DNA of 64,000 nucleotides from Limnoglobus roseus (GCF_008254045.1 NZ_CP042425.1:1488001-1552000); one strand, 5' to 3'; positions 1 to 8,826 are shown, numbered from the stretch's first letter. Numbers and translations: made by a program. The notes: generated from the letters alone by a model not told the origin.

Positions 1-955
1 CGCTCACCACCCACAGCGGGTTGTTGTTGCTGTCCTTCAGCTTGGCCACGTCTCGCACGAACGGGCGGGAGGCCAGCCACGCCAGACGATCGCTCCGCAA
101 GTACGGTTCGCGGAGGCTGAACTTCGCCTCGTACAGGTCGTCGGTGGAGATGGTGCCGACCTTGTCGCGGCTGGCCGGGACGCCGTCCGCGTGCGGGGTG
201 AACACGCCGAGCGGCTTGCGGATGCCGTCGCCGGTCATGAACGCCATCTCCTCCGTCTCGCTGGCCGCGTAGGTGATTTCGGCCTGCACGAACTCCTCGA
301 CGTCCACCACGCCGGACGTGAACAGCGTGTTACTCACGTCGATCTCGCCGCACATCCAACCCGGCGTGAGGGTCATCTGGCCGAAGGCGAGTTGCGTGTC
401 CTTCGTCGGCGTGGTCAGTTCCGCACCCCAGGCGAACCGCCGCATCCGGGCCGTGCGGCGGGGCAACTGCAACGAGTCGGCCGTCGTCCGCGGCAGCACG
501 TTCGCCAGTTGCCGGAACCAGAACGTGTTGTCCAGGCTTTTGGCGATTTCGTTGGCGTACTCGGTGGGCACCATGTACCCACCCTTGTCCGATTGGTCGG
601 CCTGAAGGTCGGCACTCACCCGGCCGGATTGCACGTAATCGCCGAACGCCCGGCTGTAGTCCTCCGTTGCCCGGATGCTGCTCAGCCGCTCATCGCCCAA
701 GCCGGCGCGACGGGCGAACTCGGCCGACGCGATGGCGGCCGCGCTCCCGGCTTGGCCGGCCCGCCCGCGGGACGCCGAGGCCGCGTCGATCTGGGCCTTC
801 AGGTTCGCCGCCTCGTCGTGCATCCGCTCGAAGTTTTGCCGCTCTTCGGCGTTCATGTCGCGGCTCGCGGCGCGGGCGCGGTCCACGAGGTGTCCGGCTT
901 GGGCAACGAGGCGGGCGCGTTGGTCAACGAGGGCTTGGAGGGCAGCAGCGGTCAT
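1..955 (-). CDS. Phage major capsid protein, HK97 family (C-terminus beyond window)
   Basis: The minus-strand reading frame starts at an ATG (953-955) and stays open to the window edge, giving 318 codons without a stop. The first ~70 residues are charged and helical (ERQNFERMHDEAANLKAQID), like the scaffold-type delta domain of HK97 capsid precursors. After that come family features: SDKGGYMVPTEYANEI, a Phe/Trp-rich FWFRQLANV stretch, FAWGAELTTPT, and MTGDGIRKPLGVFTP (the GdG..P.Gi signature). Near the edge it reads LKDSNNNPLWV, typical of the late part of the fold. It assembles the icosahedral head. The S49 protease gene lies just upstream in transcription order, the usual protease-capsid order. 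The C-terminal third is missing only because of the window edge. Confidence 0.9.
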   Translation of the reverse strand, partial: MTAAALQALVDQRARLVAQAGHLVDRARAASRDMNAEERQNFERMHDEAANLKAQIDAASASRGRAGQAGSAAAIASAEFARRAGLGDERLSSIRATEDYSRAFGDYVQSGRVSADLQADQSDKGGYMVPTEYANEIAKSLDNTFWFRQLANVLPRTTADSLQLPRRTARMRRFAWGAELTTPTKDTQLAFGQMTLTPGWMCGEIDVSNTLFTSGVVDVEEFVQAEITYAASETEEMAFMTGDGIRKPLGVFTPHADGVPASRDKVGTISTDDLYEAKFSLREPYLRSDRLAWLASRPFVRDVAKLKDSNNNPLWVVS

Positions 956-1261
956 TCGGTTGGTCCGTGGATGTGATCGATTCACCGCGAAGGTGAGCAG
1001 CGGGTTACAGAAGGAGCCGGGGGCGCGGGACGGGTCACGAACGGCCCGCGTCTCCCCGGCTCCGACCGCTGCGAGATGTTGTTGAAGGTCGCGATTTTCG
1101 GCGAAGGTTCACGAAGTGCGCACCGGACGGACACGAACACGACATCGGCGGGGCTATGATGGGAGTGGGCAAAGTCAGCCCGCCAAACCACCGACGCCGC
1201 TCGCAGATGCCCGGGGAATACCCCAAGCCTGCGAGCGGCGTCAACATTCCTCACGGCCCCG
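956..1261. other. Protease-capsid spacer, no convincing gene
   Basis: This is a 306-base gap between the S49 protease stop and the capsid start. Open frames here are short and have biased, low-complexity translations. The best of them, a 70-codon minus frame starting at 1247, has only GAGGA one base from its ATG. The gap holds one strong hairpin (1193-1242), listed separately. Confidence 0.5.
1193..1242. promoter_or_regulatory. Strong hairpin between head protease and capsid genes
   Basis: A perfect 14-bp stem (1193-1206 pairing with 1229-1242, gacgccgctcgcag / ctgcgagcggcgtc) is extended by an inner CCGGGGAATACCCC-like helix. On the minus strand it follows the protease stop by about 20 bases. 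No U-run follows it, so a processing site, attenuator or small RNA structure is as likely as a terminator. Confidence 0.55.
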
Positions 1262-2227
1262 TTACACCAACTCGGCCTCAACCTGGCGCTGCCGTCGGAT
1301 GGCGGCAGCCATCCCGCCCGAATTTGTAGAGTACGAAACAATTCGCCCGATCAGGGCCGACAGCGACTCGACGCGGTCCACGAGCTTCGCCGACCGCGCC
1401 CGCTCGGCCGTGAGTACCCGCCCTTCCCCGTAGCCGCTCCGCACGGCCGCCGTCGTCGTCTTCCGGGCCTTCGCCACGTCCCGCACGAATTGCCCGTAGT
1501 AGTCGTCGATGGTCTGCTGAATGGCCGCCCGCGCTTCGCCGCCCAATGGCTGATCGGGATTCCCTTCGACCTTGTACTTGCCCGCGTGGACGTAGTTGAC
1601 GCTCACGCCGACCTTGTCGTTCGCTTGGCTACGATCTTGGTGAACAGCCACGACGCCGATGCTACCCGTAATCGCGGACGGCGCGGAAACGATCTCGTCG
1701 GCCGCCGAGCCGAGCCAGTACGCCGCCGACGCCATGACGGTGTTCGAGAACGCCACCGTCCGCTTCTGCCCGCGCATGGCGAGCAGTTGGCCCGCGGCTT
1801 CGGGCACGCCGGCCACGCTGCCGCCGGGGCTGTCGATGTCCCAGATGATCGATTTGACGCCGTCATCGGCCAAGAGTTGGCTGTGGGCGTGGACGAACTG
1901 TTCCGCCGAGGTGCCACCGCTGTACTGACTGAACAGGGAAGGCCGTTGCGTGATCGTGCCGAACATCGGCAGGATGGCCACCTTGCCGACCTGATCGACC
2001 GTCATGCCGGCCACGTTGCGGAGCTTGGCCCTGATGATCGTGGCCCGCTCCCGGCGAATCTCTTGTTGGACGCGGGCCACGGCCTCGGCATCGCTCTTCG
2101 TCACGGACTCGCCGCCGGCCCGGCGCGCCTCGAATACCGCGACCAACTCACGAAACTTCTCTGGGACGATGGCCCACGGTTGCGCGTACAGTTTCCCGGC
2201 GAGGTGAAGGAGGTCGAAGTCGCGCAT
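1262..2227 (-). CDS. S49 family (SppA/lambda-C-like) head maturation protease
   Basis: This 321-residue serine protease has the ClpP/crotonase fold of the phage protein C and SppA group. It shows the oxyanion-region glycines in IDSPGGSVAG, the catalytic-serine context VMASAAYWLGSAADEI, the TGSIGVV strand, and the lysine-bearing VHAGKYKVEGNPDQPLG typical of the Ser-Lys dyad. There is no signal peptide, which fits a cytoplasmic phage protease rather than a cell-envelope SppA. Its position directly upstream of the HK97 capsid gene supports a role in processing the capsid precursor or scaffold. An upstream portal gene is not found in the window on this strand, so the module is either cut or rearranged. 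Confidence 0.88.
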   Translation of the reverse strand: MRDFDLLHLAGKLYAQPWAIVPEKFRELVAVFEARRAGGESVTKSDAEAVARVQQEIRRERATIIRAKLRNVAGMTVDQVGKVAILPMFGTITQRPSLFSQYSGGTSAEQFVHAHSQLLADDGVKSIIWDIDSPGGSVAGVPEAAGQLLAMRGQKRTVAFSNTVMASAAYWLGSAADEIVSAPSAITGSIGVVAVHQDRSQANDKVGVSVNYVHAGKYKVEGNPDQPLGGEARAAIQQTIDDYYGQFVRDVAKARKTTTAAVRSGYGEGRVLTAERARSAKLVDRVESLSALIGRIVSYSTNSGGMAAAIRRQRQVEAELV

Positions 2228-2277
2228 GGTGAAGACTCGGCAAGGAAACGGGGATGCCCCGTTCTTCTTCCTCGTGC

Positions 2278-2451
2278 CTATTTGCCGAGTAGCTTCTTCA
2301 GCCGCTTTCGCTCCTCTACCGTGAGTGCGGCCACAAAGGTTGCCAATTCATCAATTGCACCGGAATTTGCACCGCAAGAAATGGTGGATTGTCGTAAGTG
2401 CCGAATAAATAAGCATGTTGCGCAATAGGTATCGAGTCCACTCGGGATCAT
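2278..2451 (-). CDS. Small 57-residue ORF upstream of the head protease
   Basis: This minus-strand frame runs from an ATG at 2449-2451 to a TAG at 2278-2280. Its C-terminal half (AIDELATFVAALTVEER then KRLKKLLGK) reads like a normal amphipathic helix with a sensible charge pattern. The N-terminal half is cysteine-rich and less convincing, so the true start may be later. Local AT content is higher than in the neighbours. It lies 50 bases upstream of the protease start and could be a small phage gene or the 3' remnant of a larger one. No family is recognised. Confidence 0.35.
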   Translation of the reverse strand: MIPSGLDTYCATCLFIRHLRQSTISCGANSGAIDELATFVAALTVEERKRLKKLLGK

Positions 2452-2509
2452 TCGAGCGGCTGGCGTTTCAAGTCTTCATCCTCTACGCTCCCGACCGACA
2501 GGTGGGCCG

Positions 2510-3514
2510 TTAGCGGCGGAGGCGGAACAGCCGGTCGGGTCGGTCGAAGAATCCGATTCGCTGCTTCGAGGATACGACCGCGGGCATCGCGGAGGGATCG
2601 CCGGGGGTCGACCCGACGATCGTGGGCGTTGGGGGAAGGGAACCGCCGTTCGGGGTCGGGACGACGACGAACGCGCCACCCTCACCGGGCCACGGGGCCG
2701 GGGGCTGCGGTCGGTCTCGCCCGCGGAGGGCCGCCCCCGGAATCGGCGTCCACAGTTGGGGTGCCCCCCAACCCCGCCCGGCCATCGGCGGGTGCCGGTC
2801 GATGTACGGGTTCCGCGATCGGTCGTAGAACAAATCTTGCGCGTAGGTCGCCGCGGGGCGAGCCGTCTTCGCGTCGATCAGTCCCGCATAGACCATCGCC
2901 TCCACCACGATTTGCACGCAGGTGTACGTCTTCCCGGGGCCGACCGGCTTCCCGGCGAACCGCGTGACGATCGGGTTCCGGGACCGGAACAGTGTGAGTT
3001 GGTTGGCGAACCGCTTCTTGTTGTACGCCCCTCCGTTCGCCTGCATTGCGAACTCGGTCAGCCGCCGGTCTTCGTCCGGCGTCAGTGGAACCTCTCGCGG
3101 CCGCACCCACACGTTCCCCGCGTACAGACTGATGGCGTAATCTAGCGGTGTGAGGCGTGTCCACGGGGTGAAACTGAAGCCCGCCTCGAGCATCCCGGGG
3201 CGGCCGTCCGGCATCGTCACGACGATCGCACAATGGCCCGGCTTGCCGCTCTTGGCGAACACGTACAGGACGTCGAACAATGGGTCGGGGTCGCTGAGAA
3301 GTAGAACATCACCGGCCTTCGGGGTATACGGAACCGCAGGCGGCCGCGGAACGGCGTGAAGGTCGAAGGCGGGTCGGTACAGGTAGCCGAATGGAGACTC
3401 GACCGGCACGTACACCGGCGGGTAAGCCTTCGGCCCGAGCGGATCGGACCGGGCACCGCCGAAAACGTCAACGCCCGGGGCCAAAGCCAAAGTGAGAACG
3501 AACATCGGGAGCAT
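2510..3514 (-). CDS. YiiX/NlpC-P60-like permuted papain-fold hydrolase, secreted
   Basis: The chosen start (3512-3514) gives MLPMFVLTLALAPG, a short export signal; the longer open frame upstream is non-coding in character. The protein is 334 residues. It has the layout of the circularly permuted NlpC/P60 (YiiX/YebB, DUF830) amidases: KAGDVLLLSDPD, then GKPGHCAIVV with the likely catalytic His, then a later Cys in GKTYTCVQIVVEAM. Family members cut amide bonds in lipids or peptidoglycan, but the substrate here is unknown. The last ~100 residues are Pro/Gly-rich and probably disordered. It is transcribed alone, separated from the phage genes by about 60 bases. Confidence 0.7.
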   Translation of the reverse strand: MLPMFVLTLALAPGVDVFGGARSDPLGPKAYPPVYVPVESPFGYLYRPAFDLHAVPRPPAVPYTPKAGDVLLLSDPDPLFDVLYVFAKSGKPGHCAIVVTMPDGRPGMLEAGFSFTPWTRLTPLDYAISLYAGNVWVRPREVPLTPDEDRRLTEFAMQANGGAYNKKRFANQLTLFRSRNPIVTRFAGKPVGPGKTYTCVQIVVEAMVYAGLIDAKTARPAATYAQDLFYDRSRNPYIDRHPPMAGRGWGAPQLWTPIPGAALRGRDRPQPPAPWPGEGGAFVVVPTPNGGSLPPTPTIVGSTPGDPSAMPAVVSSKQRIGFFDRPDRLFRLRR

Positions 3515-3684
3515 CGACGGAGTCCTTCCATTCGGGGCGGGCGGTCCGGCGAGTATGGCACCGATCGCTCCCCGGTCAACCGTCGGCGATCCCAACGACC
3601 TCCAATCCCGATTCCTTTCTGTAATCAATCCAAATAACCATCGTTACCCATCCTTCGGCGACGGGCCGGCCGTTCTCTCCGCCG

Positions 3685-5190
3685 TTACGAGCCTTTCTTC
3701 CGCTTGAACCGCACGTCGTCGACGTTCAGCCCGGCGAGCTTCATCTCCGTCGGCTGGCCGTTTTCGTCGAGGAGGAAGTGAACGCCGATGCTCGGCCAAC
3801 GACCGTCGGGGTCGGTACCGCGGAACGTACCGAACTGCCAGAATTCCAGGTCGTAAGCGAAGTTCGTCCACTTGAGCCGCAGCTTGTCGCCGACCGTCGT
3901 TAGCTCGACCGCCTCGTAGAGCGTGTCTTCGTACTTGCCCGCGAAGTCGGCGAGGGGGACCGGCGGCTTCGCGTCCTTCTGCCGTTTCGATTCGTTGAAC
4001 TGCACGCCGGCCACCTGCGTTCCGGCGGCGACGGCCCACATCAACAGCGACGTGCCCTCCACGCGGTCGTTGGTCAGCGGCAGGCCGAGGTAGCGGTCGA
4101 AGGTGTCGAACATCAGCGCGGCGGGCAGCGTCGAAGTGCCGAGGTTCGCGAGGAAGACGACGCCGAGCTTTTCGTCCGGGAGGAAGCCGACCTGCGCGGT
4201 CATGCCGTCGATGTTGCCGCCGTGCTCGATCAGCGTGCGGCCGTGGTAGTCGCTGAGGAACCAGCCGAAACCGTAGGCGGACGACTTCGCGTCGCCGTTG
4301 AACAGACTGATGCCCTTCGGCACGAGCATTTGCGCCTTGTGCATCTCGTCGAAGACCGCGGCCTTCACGAGACGCTTGTCGCCGACCTTGCCGCGGGTCA
4401 GTTGGAACTGCACGTACTTCGCCATGTCCGCGGCCGAGGCGTTGATCGACCCGGCCGGGCCGATGCAGTCAATGTTCAGCCACGGCACGGCCATCGCCAG
4501 GCCCTTCTTGCGACGTTCGTGCGGCATGGCCACGTCGCCGTCCTTCGGGAGCTTCGCCGTGCTGGTGTTCGCGGTCGCCATGCCGAGGGGCTTGAAGAGT
4601 CGTTCCGCGACCACGTCGTCCCACGACTTGCCGACGACCTTCGCCACGGTCTGCCCGGCCACCATGTACATGAGGTTGTTGTAAACGAAGTTCGTGCGGA
4701 ACTGGTGCGCCGGCTTCATGTCGCGGAGCTTCGTAACGAGTTGCGGCGTGGTGAACCGGCCGCCGTACCAGACCATGTCGTGCCGGTCCAACCCCGTGCG
4801 GTGGCTCAGCGTGTCGCGGAGGCGAATCTCTTCCGTGAGGTAGTTGTCCTTCATCTGGAAGTCGGAGACGTGCTCCTTGATGCGGTCGTCCCACTTCAAC
4901 TTGCCCTCGTCCACGAGCATCGCGGCGAGCGCGGCTGTGAACGACTTGCTCACCGAGCCGATGGCGAACAGCGAGTTCTCGGTAACGGCCTCCGGCTTGC
5001 CGACCTCGCGCACGCCGTAGCCTTTCGCGAGCACGACCTTGCCGTCCTTGATGATGGCCACGCCCAACCCCGGCACGGCGTGCAGTTTCATCGCCTTACG
5101 CACGGCGTCGTCGAAGCCGTCGAGTGGGTCGGCCGCGGGAACGATGGGGACGAACAGGACAAGTGACAACAAGGCGAGGGCGCGACGCAT
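3685..5190 (-). CDS. Serine hydrolase, class C beta-lactamase fold, secreted
   Basis: A 501-residue protein that starts with a clear signal peptide (MRRALALLSLVLFVPIVPAA). It carries the class C beta-lactamase/DD-peptidase motifs: SVSK at residues 79-82 (the SxxK nucleophile), a YNN in FVYNNLMYM, and LIEHGG (the KTG-like box). The region after ~residue 370 matches the lipocalin-like DUF3471 tail often found in these esterase or peptidase relatives. It probably acts in the periplasm on peptides or esters; true beta-lactam resistance is not implied. It is a single gene, with a strong palindrome beyond its start separating it from the GNAT gene. Confidence 0.82.
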   Translation of the reverse strand: MRRALALLSLVLFVPIVPAADPLDGFDDAVRKAMKLHAVPGLGVAIIKDGKVVLAKGYGVREVGKPEAVTENSLFAIGSVSKSFTAALAAMLVDEGKLKWDDRIKEHVSDFQMKDNYLTEEIRLRDTLSHRTGLDRHDMVWYGGRFTTPQLVTKLRDMKPAHQFRTNFVYNNLMYMVAGQTVAKVVGKSWDDVVAERLFKPLGMATANTSTAKLPKDGDVAMPHERRKKGLAMAVPWLNIDCIGPAGSINASAADMAKYVQFQLTRGKVGDKRLVKAAVFDEMHKAQMLVPKGISLFNGDAKSSAYGFGWFLSDYHGRTLIEHGGNIDGMTAQVGFLPDEKLGVVFLANLGTSTLPAALMFDTFDRYLGLPLTNDRVEGTSLLMWAVAAGTQVAGVQFNESKRQKDAKPPVPLADFAGKYEDTLYEAVELTTVGDKLRLKWTNFAYDLEFWQFGTFRGTDPDGRWPSIGVHFLLDENGQPTEMKLAGLNVDDVRFKRKKGS

Positions 5191-5230
5191 GAGGGCATTC
5201 TCCAGGGACGTGATGCCACCAGTGTAACGA

Positions 5231-5307
5231 GGCGAGCGGGGGGCGTAAGCCCCCTGATTCTCGTTCCACGAAGATCAGAATCAGGGGGCTTACGCTCCCC
5301 GCTCGCC
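5231..5307. repeat. Palindromic repeat, GCGTAAGC-core family (copy 1)
   Basis: Two 31-bp arms (5231-5261 and 5277-5307) are inverted with one mismatch around a 15-base loop. Each arm carries the core GGCGTAAGCC or its G/A variant inside GC-rich flanks. The right arm overlaps the end of the GNAT gene and encodes its last residues and stop. The same core occurs at 50365-50439 and in the REP-transposase arms at 42775-42797. Confidence 0.8.
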
Positions 5308-5787
5308 CAAGTCGCGGTGCAGGATGTGCAAATTCACGAACCGACCGTCCGCGTGGCGGAAGCCCTGCGGCACTGTGCCGATGATCGCGAACCCGAGTTT
5401 CCGCCACAACTCGACCGCCCCCGTGTTCGTACTCACGACGGCGTTGAACTGCATCGCCGAGAAGCCGAGCCGCTTCGCCTCGGCGAGCGAGTGTTCGCCC
5501 AGGAGTTTGCCGACGCCGTGGCCGCGGGTGTTCGCATCGACCATGTACGTGCCGTTGGCGACGTGCGAGCCTCGACCGGGGTGGTTCGGCCGCAACACGT
5601 ACCCGCCGACGACGCGGCCTTCCAGCACCGCGACGAAGGCCGCCGTGAAGGAGCGGACGTAGTCCCTCAACCCGTCCGGCGTGAACGGCACGTCGAAGTA
5701 GAACGCATCGCCGCGCTCGATGACCTCGTTGATGATCGCCAACAGCGGGGCGTAGTCCGCGTCTTGAATCGGCCGAATCTCGATCAC
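5290..5787 (-). CDS. GNAT family N-acetyltransferase
   Basis: A 165-residue single-domain acetyltransferase. It has an N-terminal IRPIQDADYAPLLAIINEV strand-helix typical of GNATs. The acetyl-CoA loop is MVDANTRGHGVGKLLGEHSL (the R-x-x-G-x-G/A type), and motif B is in NTGAVELWRKLGFAIIG. It resembles the phosphinothricin/methionine-sulfone acetyltransferase branch (GDAFYFDVPFTPDG). The acceptor cannot be deduced. The final residues (GERGA) and the stop codon lie inside the palindromic repeat at 5231-5307, so the natural C-terminus may have been remodelled by that repeat. Confidence 0.85.
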   Translation of the reverse strand: MIEIRPIQDADYAPLLAIINEVIERGDAFYFDVPFTPDGLRDYVRSFTAAFVAVLEGRVVGGYVLRPNHPGRGSHVANGTYMVDANTRGHGVGKLLGEHSLAEAKRLGFSAMQFNAVVSTNTGAVELWRKLGFAIIGTVPQGFRHADGRFVNLHILHRDLGERGA

Positions 5788-5858
5788 GACGGTTGCCTCC
5801 CTCGCCGACCCTCTCGCTCCGGCTCAGGATACAATAACTCGACCGAACCGGAGGCGTT

Positions 5859-6443
5859 ATGAATCCCTTGACCCGCCGTCAGTTCCCGGCCGTTCTCGGT
5901 GCGGGCGTCCTCTTCACCGGAGCAACCATGGCCGACGACAAGAAGCCCGACGCGCCGAAGGGGCCGAGCGAAGCGCCGTTCGAGCGCGACTACACCGCCC
6001 CGACGTTTCAGCCGTCGTGGAAGAAGCAACAGATCAACCGCGTGCTGGTGCAAGACTTCGTGATCTTCGCCCACAGCGACCTGGAGATGACGAAGAAACT
6101 GCTCGCGAAGGAACCGGCCCTACTGAACGCCGCCGTGGACTGGGGCGGCGGCGACTGGGAGACGGCCCTCGGGGCGGCCGCCCACATGGGCAACCGAGAC
6201 ATCGCCCTGTTCCTGTTGGCGGGCGGTGCCCGCATGGACCTGTTCGCGTCGGCGATGCTCGGCCAACTTGAGATCGTGAAGGCGATGCTGACGCTTCAGC
6301 CGAAGTTGATCGACGCGAAGGGGCCGCACGGCTTTAGCCTCCACTGGCACGCCAACGCCGGCGGGACGGAAGCCGAGAAAGTGTTGGAGTACCTGCAATC
6401 GGTGAAGAAGGTGGAGCTGCCGAAGTTCCCCATGAAGAAGTAA
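5859..6443 (+). CDS. Ankyrin-repeat domain protein with Tat-like leader
   Basis: A 194-residue protein. The start gives MNPLTRRQFPAVLGAGVLFTG, a twin-arginine-like leader, so export of a folded protein is likely. Ankyrin-type helices follow: FVIFAHSDLEMTKKLLAKEPALLN, WETALGAAAHMGNRDIALFLL, and LFASAMLGQLEIVKAML. The last segment (GFSLHWHANAGG) replaces a canonical repeat. Ankyrin units mediate protein binding; no catalytic motif is visible. The gene stands alone, with divergent spacing of about 70 bases from the GNAT gene. Confidence 0.75.
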   Translation: MNPLTRRQFPAVLGAGVLFTGATMADDKKPDAPKGPSEAPFERDYTAPTFQPSWKKQQINRVLVQDFVIFAHSDLEMTKKLLAKEPALLNAAVDWGGGDWETALGAAAHMGNRDIALFLLAGGARMDLFASAMLGQLEIVKAMLTLQPKLIDAKGPHGFSLHWHANAGGTEAEKVLEYLQSVKKVELPKFPMKK

Positions 6444-6725
6444 CGAATGTAGCGATTGGCCGGGTCGTGGCGGATCCGTTCGGATTCGATTTCAAGATCC
6501 GTTTAACTCCGGGCGCAAAAGGCGACGTAAGATGCCTTCGCCTCATGAGAGATTCTCGAACTCCCCACGTCGCATTGTGCGTCCTGCGCGAAAGATAACG
6601 CCCGTGACATGATTCACGGGCTTCTCCCGCCGACTTTTCTCCCCGTCGCCACCACCTTCCCCGTTTTATGGCGTAAGTTTGCACAGATTAGGTAACACCA
6701 CGGACGTACTACAGGAGGGTGCCAG
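6444..6725. other. Intergenic region upstream of csrA with one short hairpin
   Basis: No gene is visible in these 282 bases. A hairpin with an 8-bp stem (6600-6607 with 6614-6621, gcccgtga / tcacgggc) may end the ankyrin transcript or sit in the csrA leader. The sequence just before csrA is lower in GC than average, as expected for a promoter region, but no confident -35/-10 pair was found. Confidence 0.4.
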
Positions 6726-6932
6726 ATGCTGGTCCTCAGCCGGAAGCTTGGCGAAAAAATCTACATCGGGGAAAACATCTGCATCACGGTTGTGGACATC
6801 GACCGCGGTAAGATTCGGCTCGGGATCGAAGCCCCGCGCGACGTGCCGATCTACCGGCAAGAACTCCTGCCGATTCACCAACAGCAGTTACTCGCCCAGG
6901 GCAAGGCCATCAGCGCCGGGGCGGGCGGGTAA
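6726..6932 (+). CDS. csrA: Carbon storage regulator CsrA (translational regulator)
   Basis: A 68-residue homodimeric RNA-binding protein that controls translation and stability of mRNAs with GGA motifs. It begins MLVLSRKLGEKIYIG, the conserved CsrA N-terminus, and continues with VDIDRGKIRLGIEAPRDVPIYRQEL, including the R-L-G-I-E-A-P RNA-binding segment near residue 44. A strong AGGAGG lies about 7 bases before the ATG. The length is normal for the family. It is monocistronic here, followed by a weak hairpin and then the convergent prmC. Confidence 0.95.
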   Translation: MLVLSRKLGEKIYIGENICITVVDIDRGKIRLGIEAPRDVPIYRQELLPIHQQQLLAQGKAISAGAGG

Positions 6933-6978
6933 GGATTTGAAATTGGATTTGAAGGCGTGACGGCGATTGGTTCGCCCG

Positions 6979-7848
6979 TTACGCTTTTTCCATTTTGCCA
7001 ACGACCACCCGCGGCCGACCGCCGCGATCTTTGATCGTCTTCCCGACCTGAAATCCCGCCGACTCGAACAAGTTTCGCACCGCGTCGGCCTGTGTGTGGC
7101 CGATCTCGACCATCAGCCCGCCGCCCGGCTTCAGCCACCGACCACTCTCAGCCGACAGTCGCCGGTAGAACGCCAAACCGTCGGTGCCCCCGTCGAGGGC
7201 GATCCGCGGTTCGTGGTCTTTTACTTCGGGCATCAGCGTTTCGATTTCCACCGGCGGGATGTACGGCGGGTTACTCACGATCAGGTCGAAACTCGTCCCG
7301 GCCGACAACGGCGAGAAGAGGTTGCCGTTGAGGAACTGCACGCGGTCGGCGACGCCGTTCCGCTTCGCGTTCCGTTTCGCCACGGCCAGGGCGTCCGGCG
7401 ACACGTCCGCGGCCGTCACCGTCGCCGCCTTGACCGCGTTCGCGAGGCTGACCGCCACGCACCCGGACCCGGTGCCCACGTCGAGCGCCGTCGGCGTCGG
7501 CCGCTTCTTGAGGAAATCAATCGCGGCATCGACGAGTGTTTCCGTGTCCGGCCGCGGGATGAGCACGGCCGGCGTCACTTCGAACGGCAGCAGGTAGAAC
7601 TCGCGGACGCCGACGAGGTACGCTGTCGGGCAGCGGTCGAGTCGCTTCTTTACGAGTTCGCGAAAGGCGGTCTTTTCCGCATCGGTCGGCAGTTCGTCGT
7701 AACGGACGATGAGGTCGATGCGCTTACAGTTCAAGACGTGGGCGAGCAGCAGTTCCGCGTCCAGCCGGGGCGAGTCGAGGCCCTTCTTGGTGAAGTGTTC
7801 CGTCGTCCATTGCAGCAGAGCCTTGATCGTCCAGGCAGTCTCGGCCAT
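6979..7848 (-). CDS. prmC: Release factor glutamine N5-methyltransferase PrmC
   Basis: A 289-residue SAM-dependent enzyme that methylates the Gln of the GGQ motif in release factors RF1 and RF2. The N-terminal helical RF-binding domain contains SPRLDAELLLAHVL. The methyltransferase domain shows ALDVGTGSGCVAVSLA (motif I) and the hallmark NPPY in LIVSNPPYIPPVEIETL, followed by EPRIALDGGTDGLAFYRRL. Length and motif order are normal. It converges on csrA, and its start at 7848 is about 90 bases from the IS element. Confidence 0.93.
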   Translation of the reverse strand: MAETAWTIKALLQWTTEHFTKKGLDSPRLDAELLLAHVLNCKRIDLIVRYDELPTDAEKTAFRELVKKRLDRCPTAYLVGVREFYLLPFEVTPAVLIPRPDTETLVDAAIDFLKKRPTPTALDVGTGSGCVAVSLANAVKAATVTAADVSPDALAVAKRNAKRNGVADRVQFLNGNLFSPLSAGTSFDLIVSNPPYIPPVEIETLMPEVKDHEPRIALDGGTDGLAFYRRLSAESGRWLKPGGGLMVEIGHTQADAVRNLFESAGFQVGKTIKDRGGRPRVVVGKMEKA

Positions 7849-7941
7849 TTTCGGGGGCGTCCGTGCGGGAGGGCGGCGGAGAAGTCTTCCCTCATCATAC
7901 AGCCGCGGTGCGCGAAGTGACCCCGGTTCAGGCGAGACTAG

Positions 7942-8826
7942 GCTGTGTCGGAAAAGCTACGGTGTCAGGTACCACAGGGCGAAGGCGAGTTGGATCATGG
8001 CCCGGAAGTTGACGGCCAACTTCTCGTACCGGGTGGCCACCCGCCGCCGCTCCTTCAACCACCCGTTCAGCCGCTCGATGACGTTCCGCCGCTTGTACTT
8101 GCCCGTGTCGAACGCCGGCGGTGCGGGCAATCGGGCCAACTCGTCCTTGCGGCGGGCGATCACGTCCTCGATGCCAGCGGCGAGCAACGTCGCCCGCACC
8201 CGGTTGGCCGAGTACCCCTTGTCCCCGGCCAGGGCCTTCGGCGGCCCGAGGCCCTTCGGGACGGCCGCCAGGGCGGCGGCCAGGTGCACGACCTCTGGCT
8301 CCTGGCCGCCGGTCAGCACCGCGGCCAGCGGGTTACCGGCCCGGTCGCACACCAAGTGCACCTTGGTCCCCCACCCGCCTCGGCTGCGGCCCAGGGCGTG
8401 ATCGGCCGGCTCGCCGGCCACCGCCTTTTTTTTTCGCCCCGGCGGCCGGCCGGGCGGCCCGCACCACCGTTCCGTCGACGTTCCATTGCCCGTGGTCCAG
8501 GTCGGCGTGCCGCTGCAGGTGCTCGACCACCCGGTCCCAGATGCCGTCCTGGCGGTACGCGTTGAATCGGTGGTACGCCGTCTGCCACGGCCCGTGCCGG
8601 TCGGGCAAGTCCCGCCACGGGGCCCCGGTGTGCAGCACCCAGAGCATGGCGTCGATCAGTCGCCGCGGGTCGGACGGCGGCCGCCCGCCGGGCTTGGCCG
8701 GCGGCAGGAGCGGGCCGAGGGCGGCCCACTGGGCATCGGTCAGGGCGTAGCGCGGCGTCTGCATGGCGGTCGTCCGGTGGGAGGGCCACGCATTCTACGC
8801 CCCACCAACCGCTTTTCAGACACAGC
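7942..8826 (-). mobile_element. IS5-family insertion sequence, complete, with CTAG target duplication
   Basis: An 885-bp element. The left end GCTGTGTCGGAAAAGC (7942-7957) and the complement of the right end (8811-8826), GCTGTGTCTGAAAAGC, match with one mismatch. Both ends are flanked by CTAG (7938-7941 and 8827-8830), the 4-bp YTAR-type duplication known for the IS427/IS5 groups. The ends and the transposase frame look intact, so it may be active. The right CTAG contains the TAG stop of the next gene (8827-9057), so the insertion landed exactly at that stop codon without changing the protein. Confidence 0.93.
7957..8764 (-). CDS. IS5-family DDE transposase made by -1 frameshift (orfA/orfB)
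   Basis: Two overlapping frames encode one transposase. The first (8764 to 8333) begins MQTPRYALTDAQW, carries the IS5 helix-turn-helix domain (GAPWRDLPDRHGPWQTAYHR) and the first catalytic Asp in WNVDGTVV. The second (ending at 7957) has the second Asp in LAGDKGYSANR and the Glu in RRNVIERLNGWLKERRR. A run of nine A on the coding strand (8426-8434) lies at the crossover, and a -1 slip joins the frames to read AAGAKKKAVAGEPADHA. This is programmed frameshifting as known for IS5/IS427-type elements. Splitting by mutation is less likely because the slippery run is precisely at the junction. Confidence 0.9.

Noticed and set aside
1035..1247. 70-codon minus-strand frame between the head protease and capsid genes
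   Set aside because: The possible ribosome-binding sequence is too close to the ATG, the frame runs through a strong hairpin, and the translation is low in pattern.
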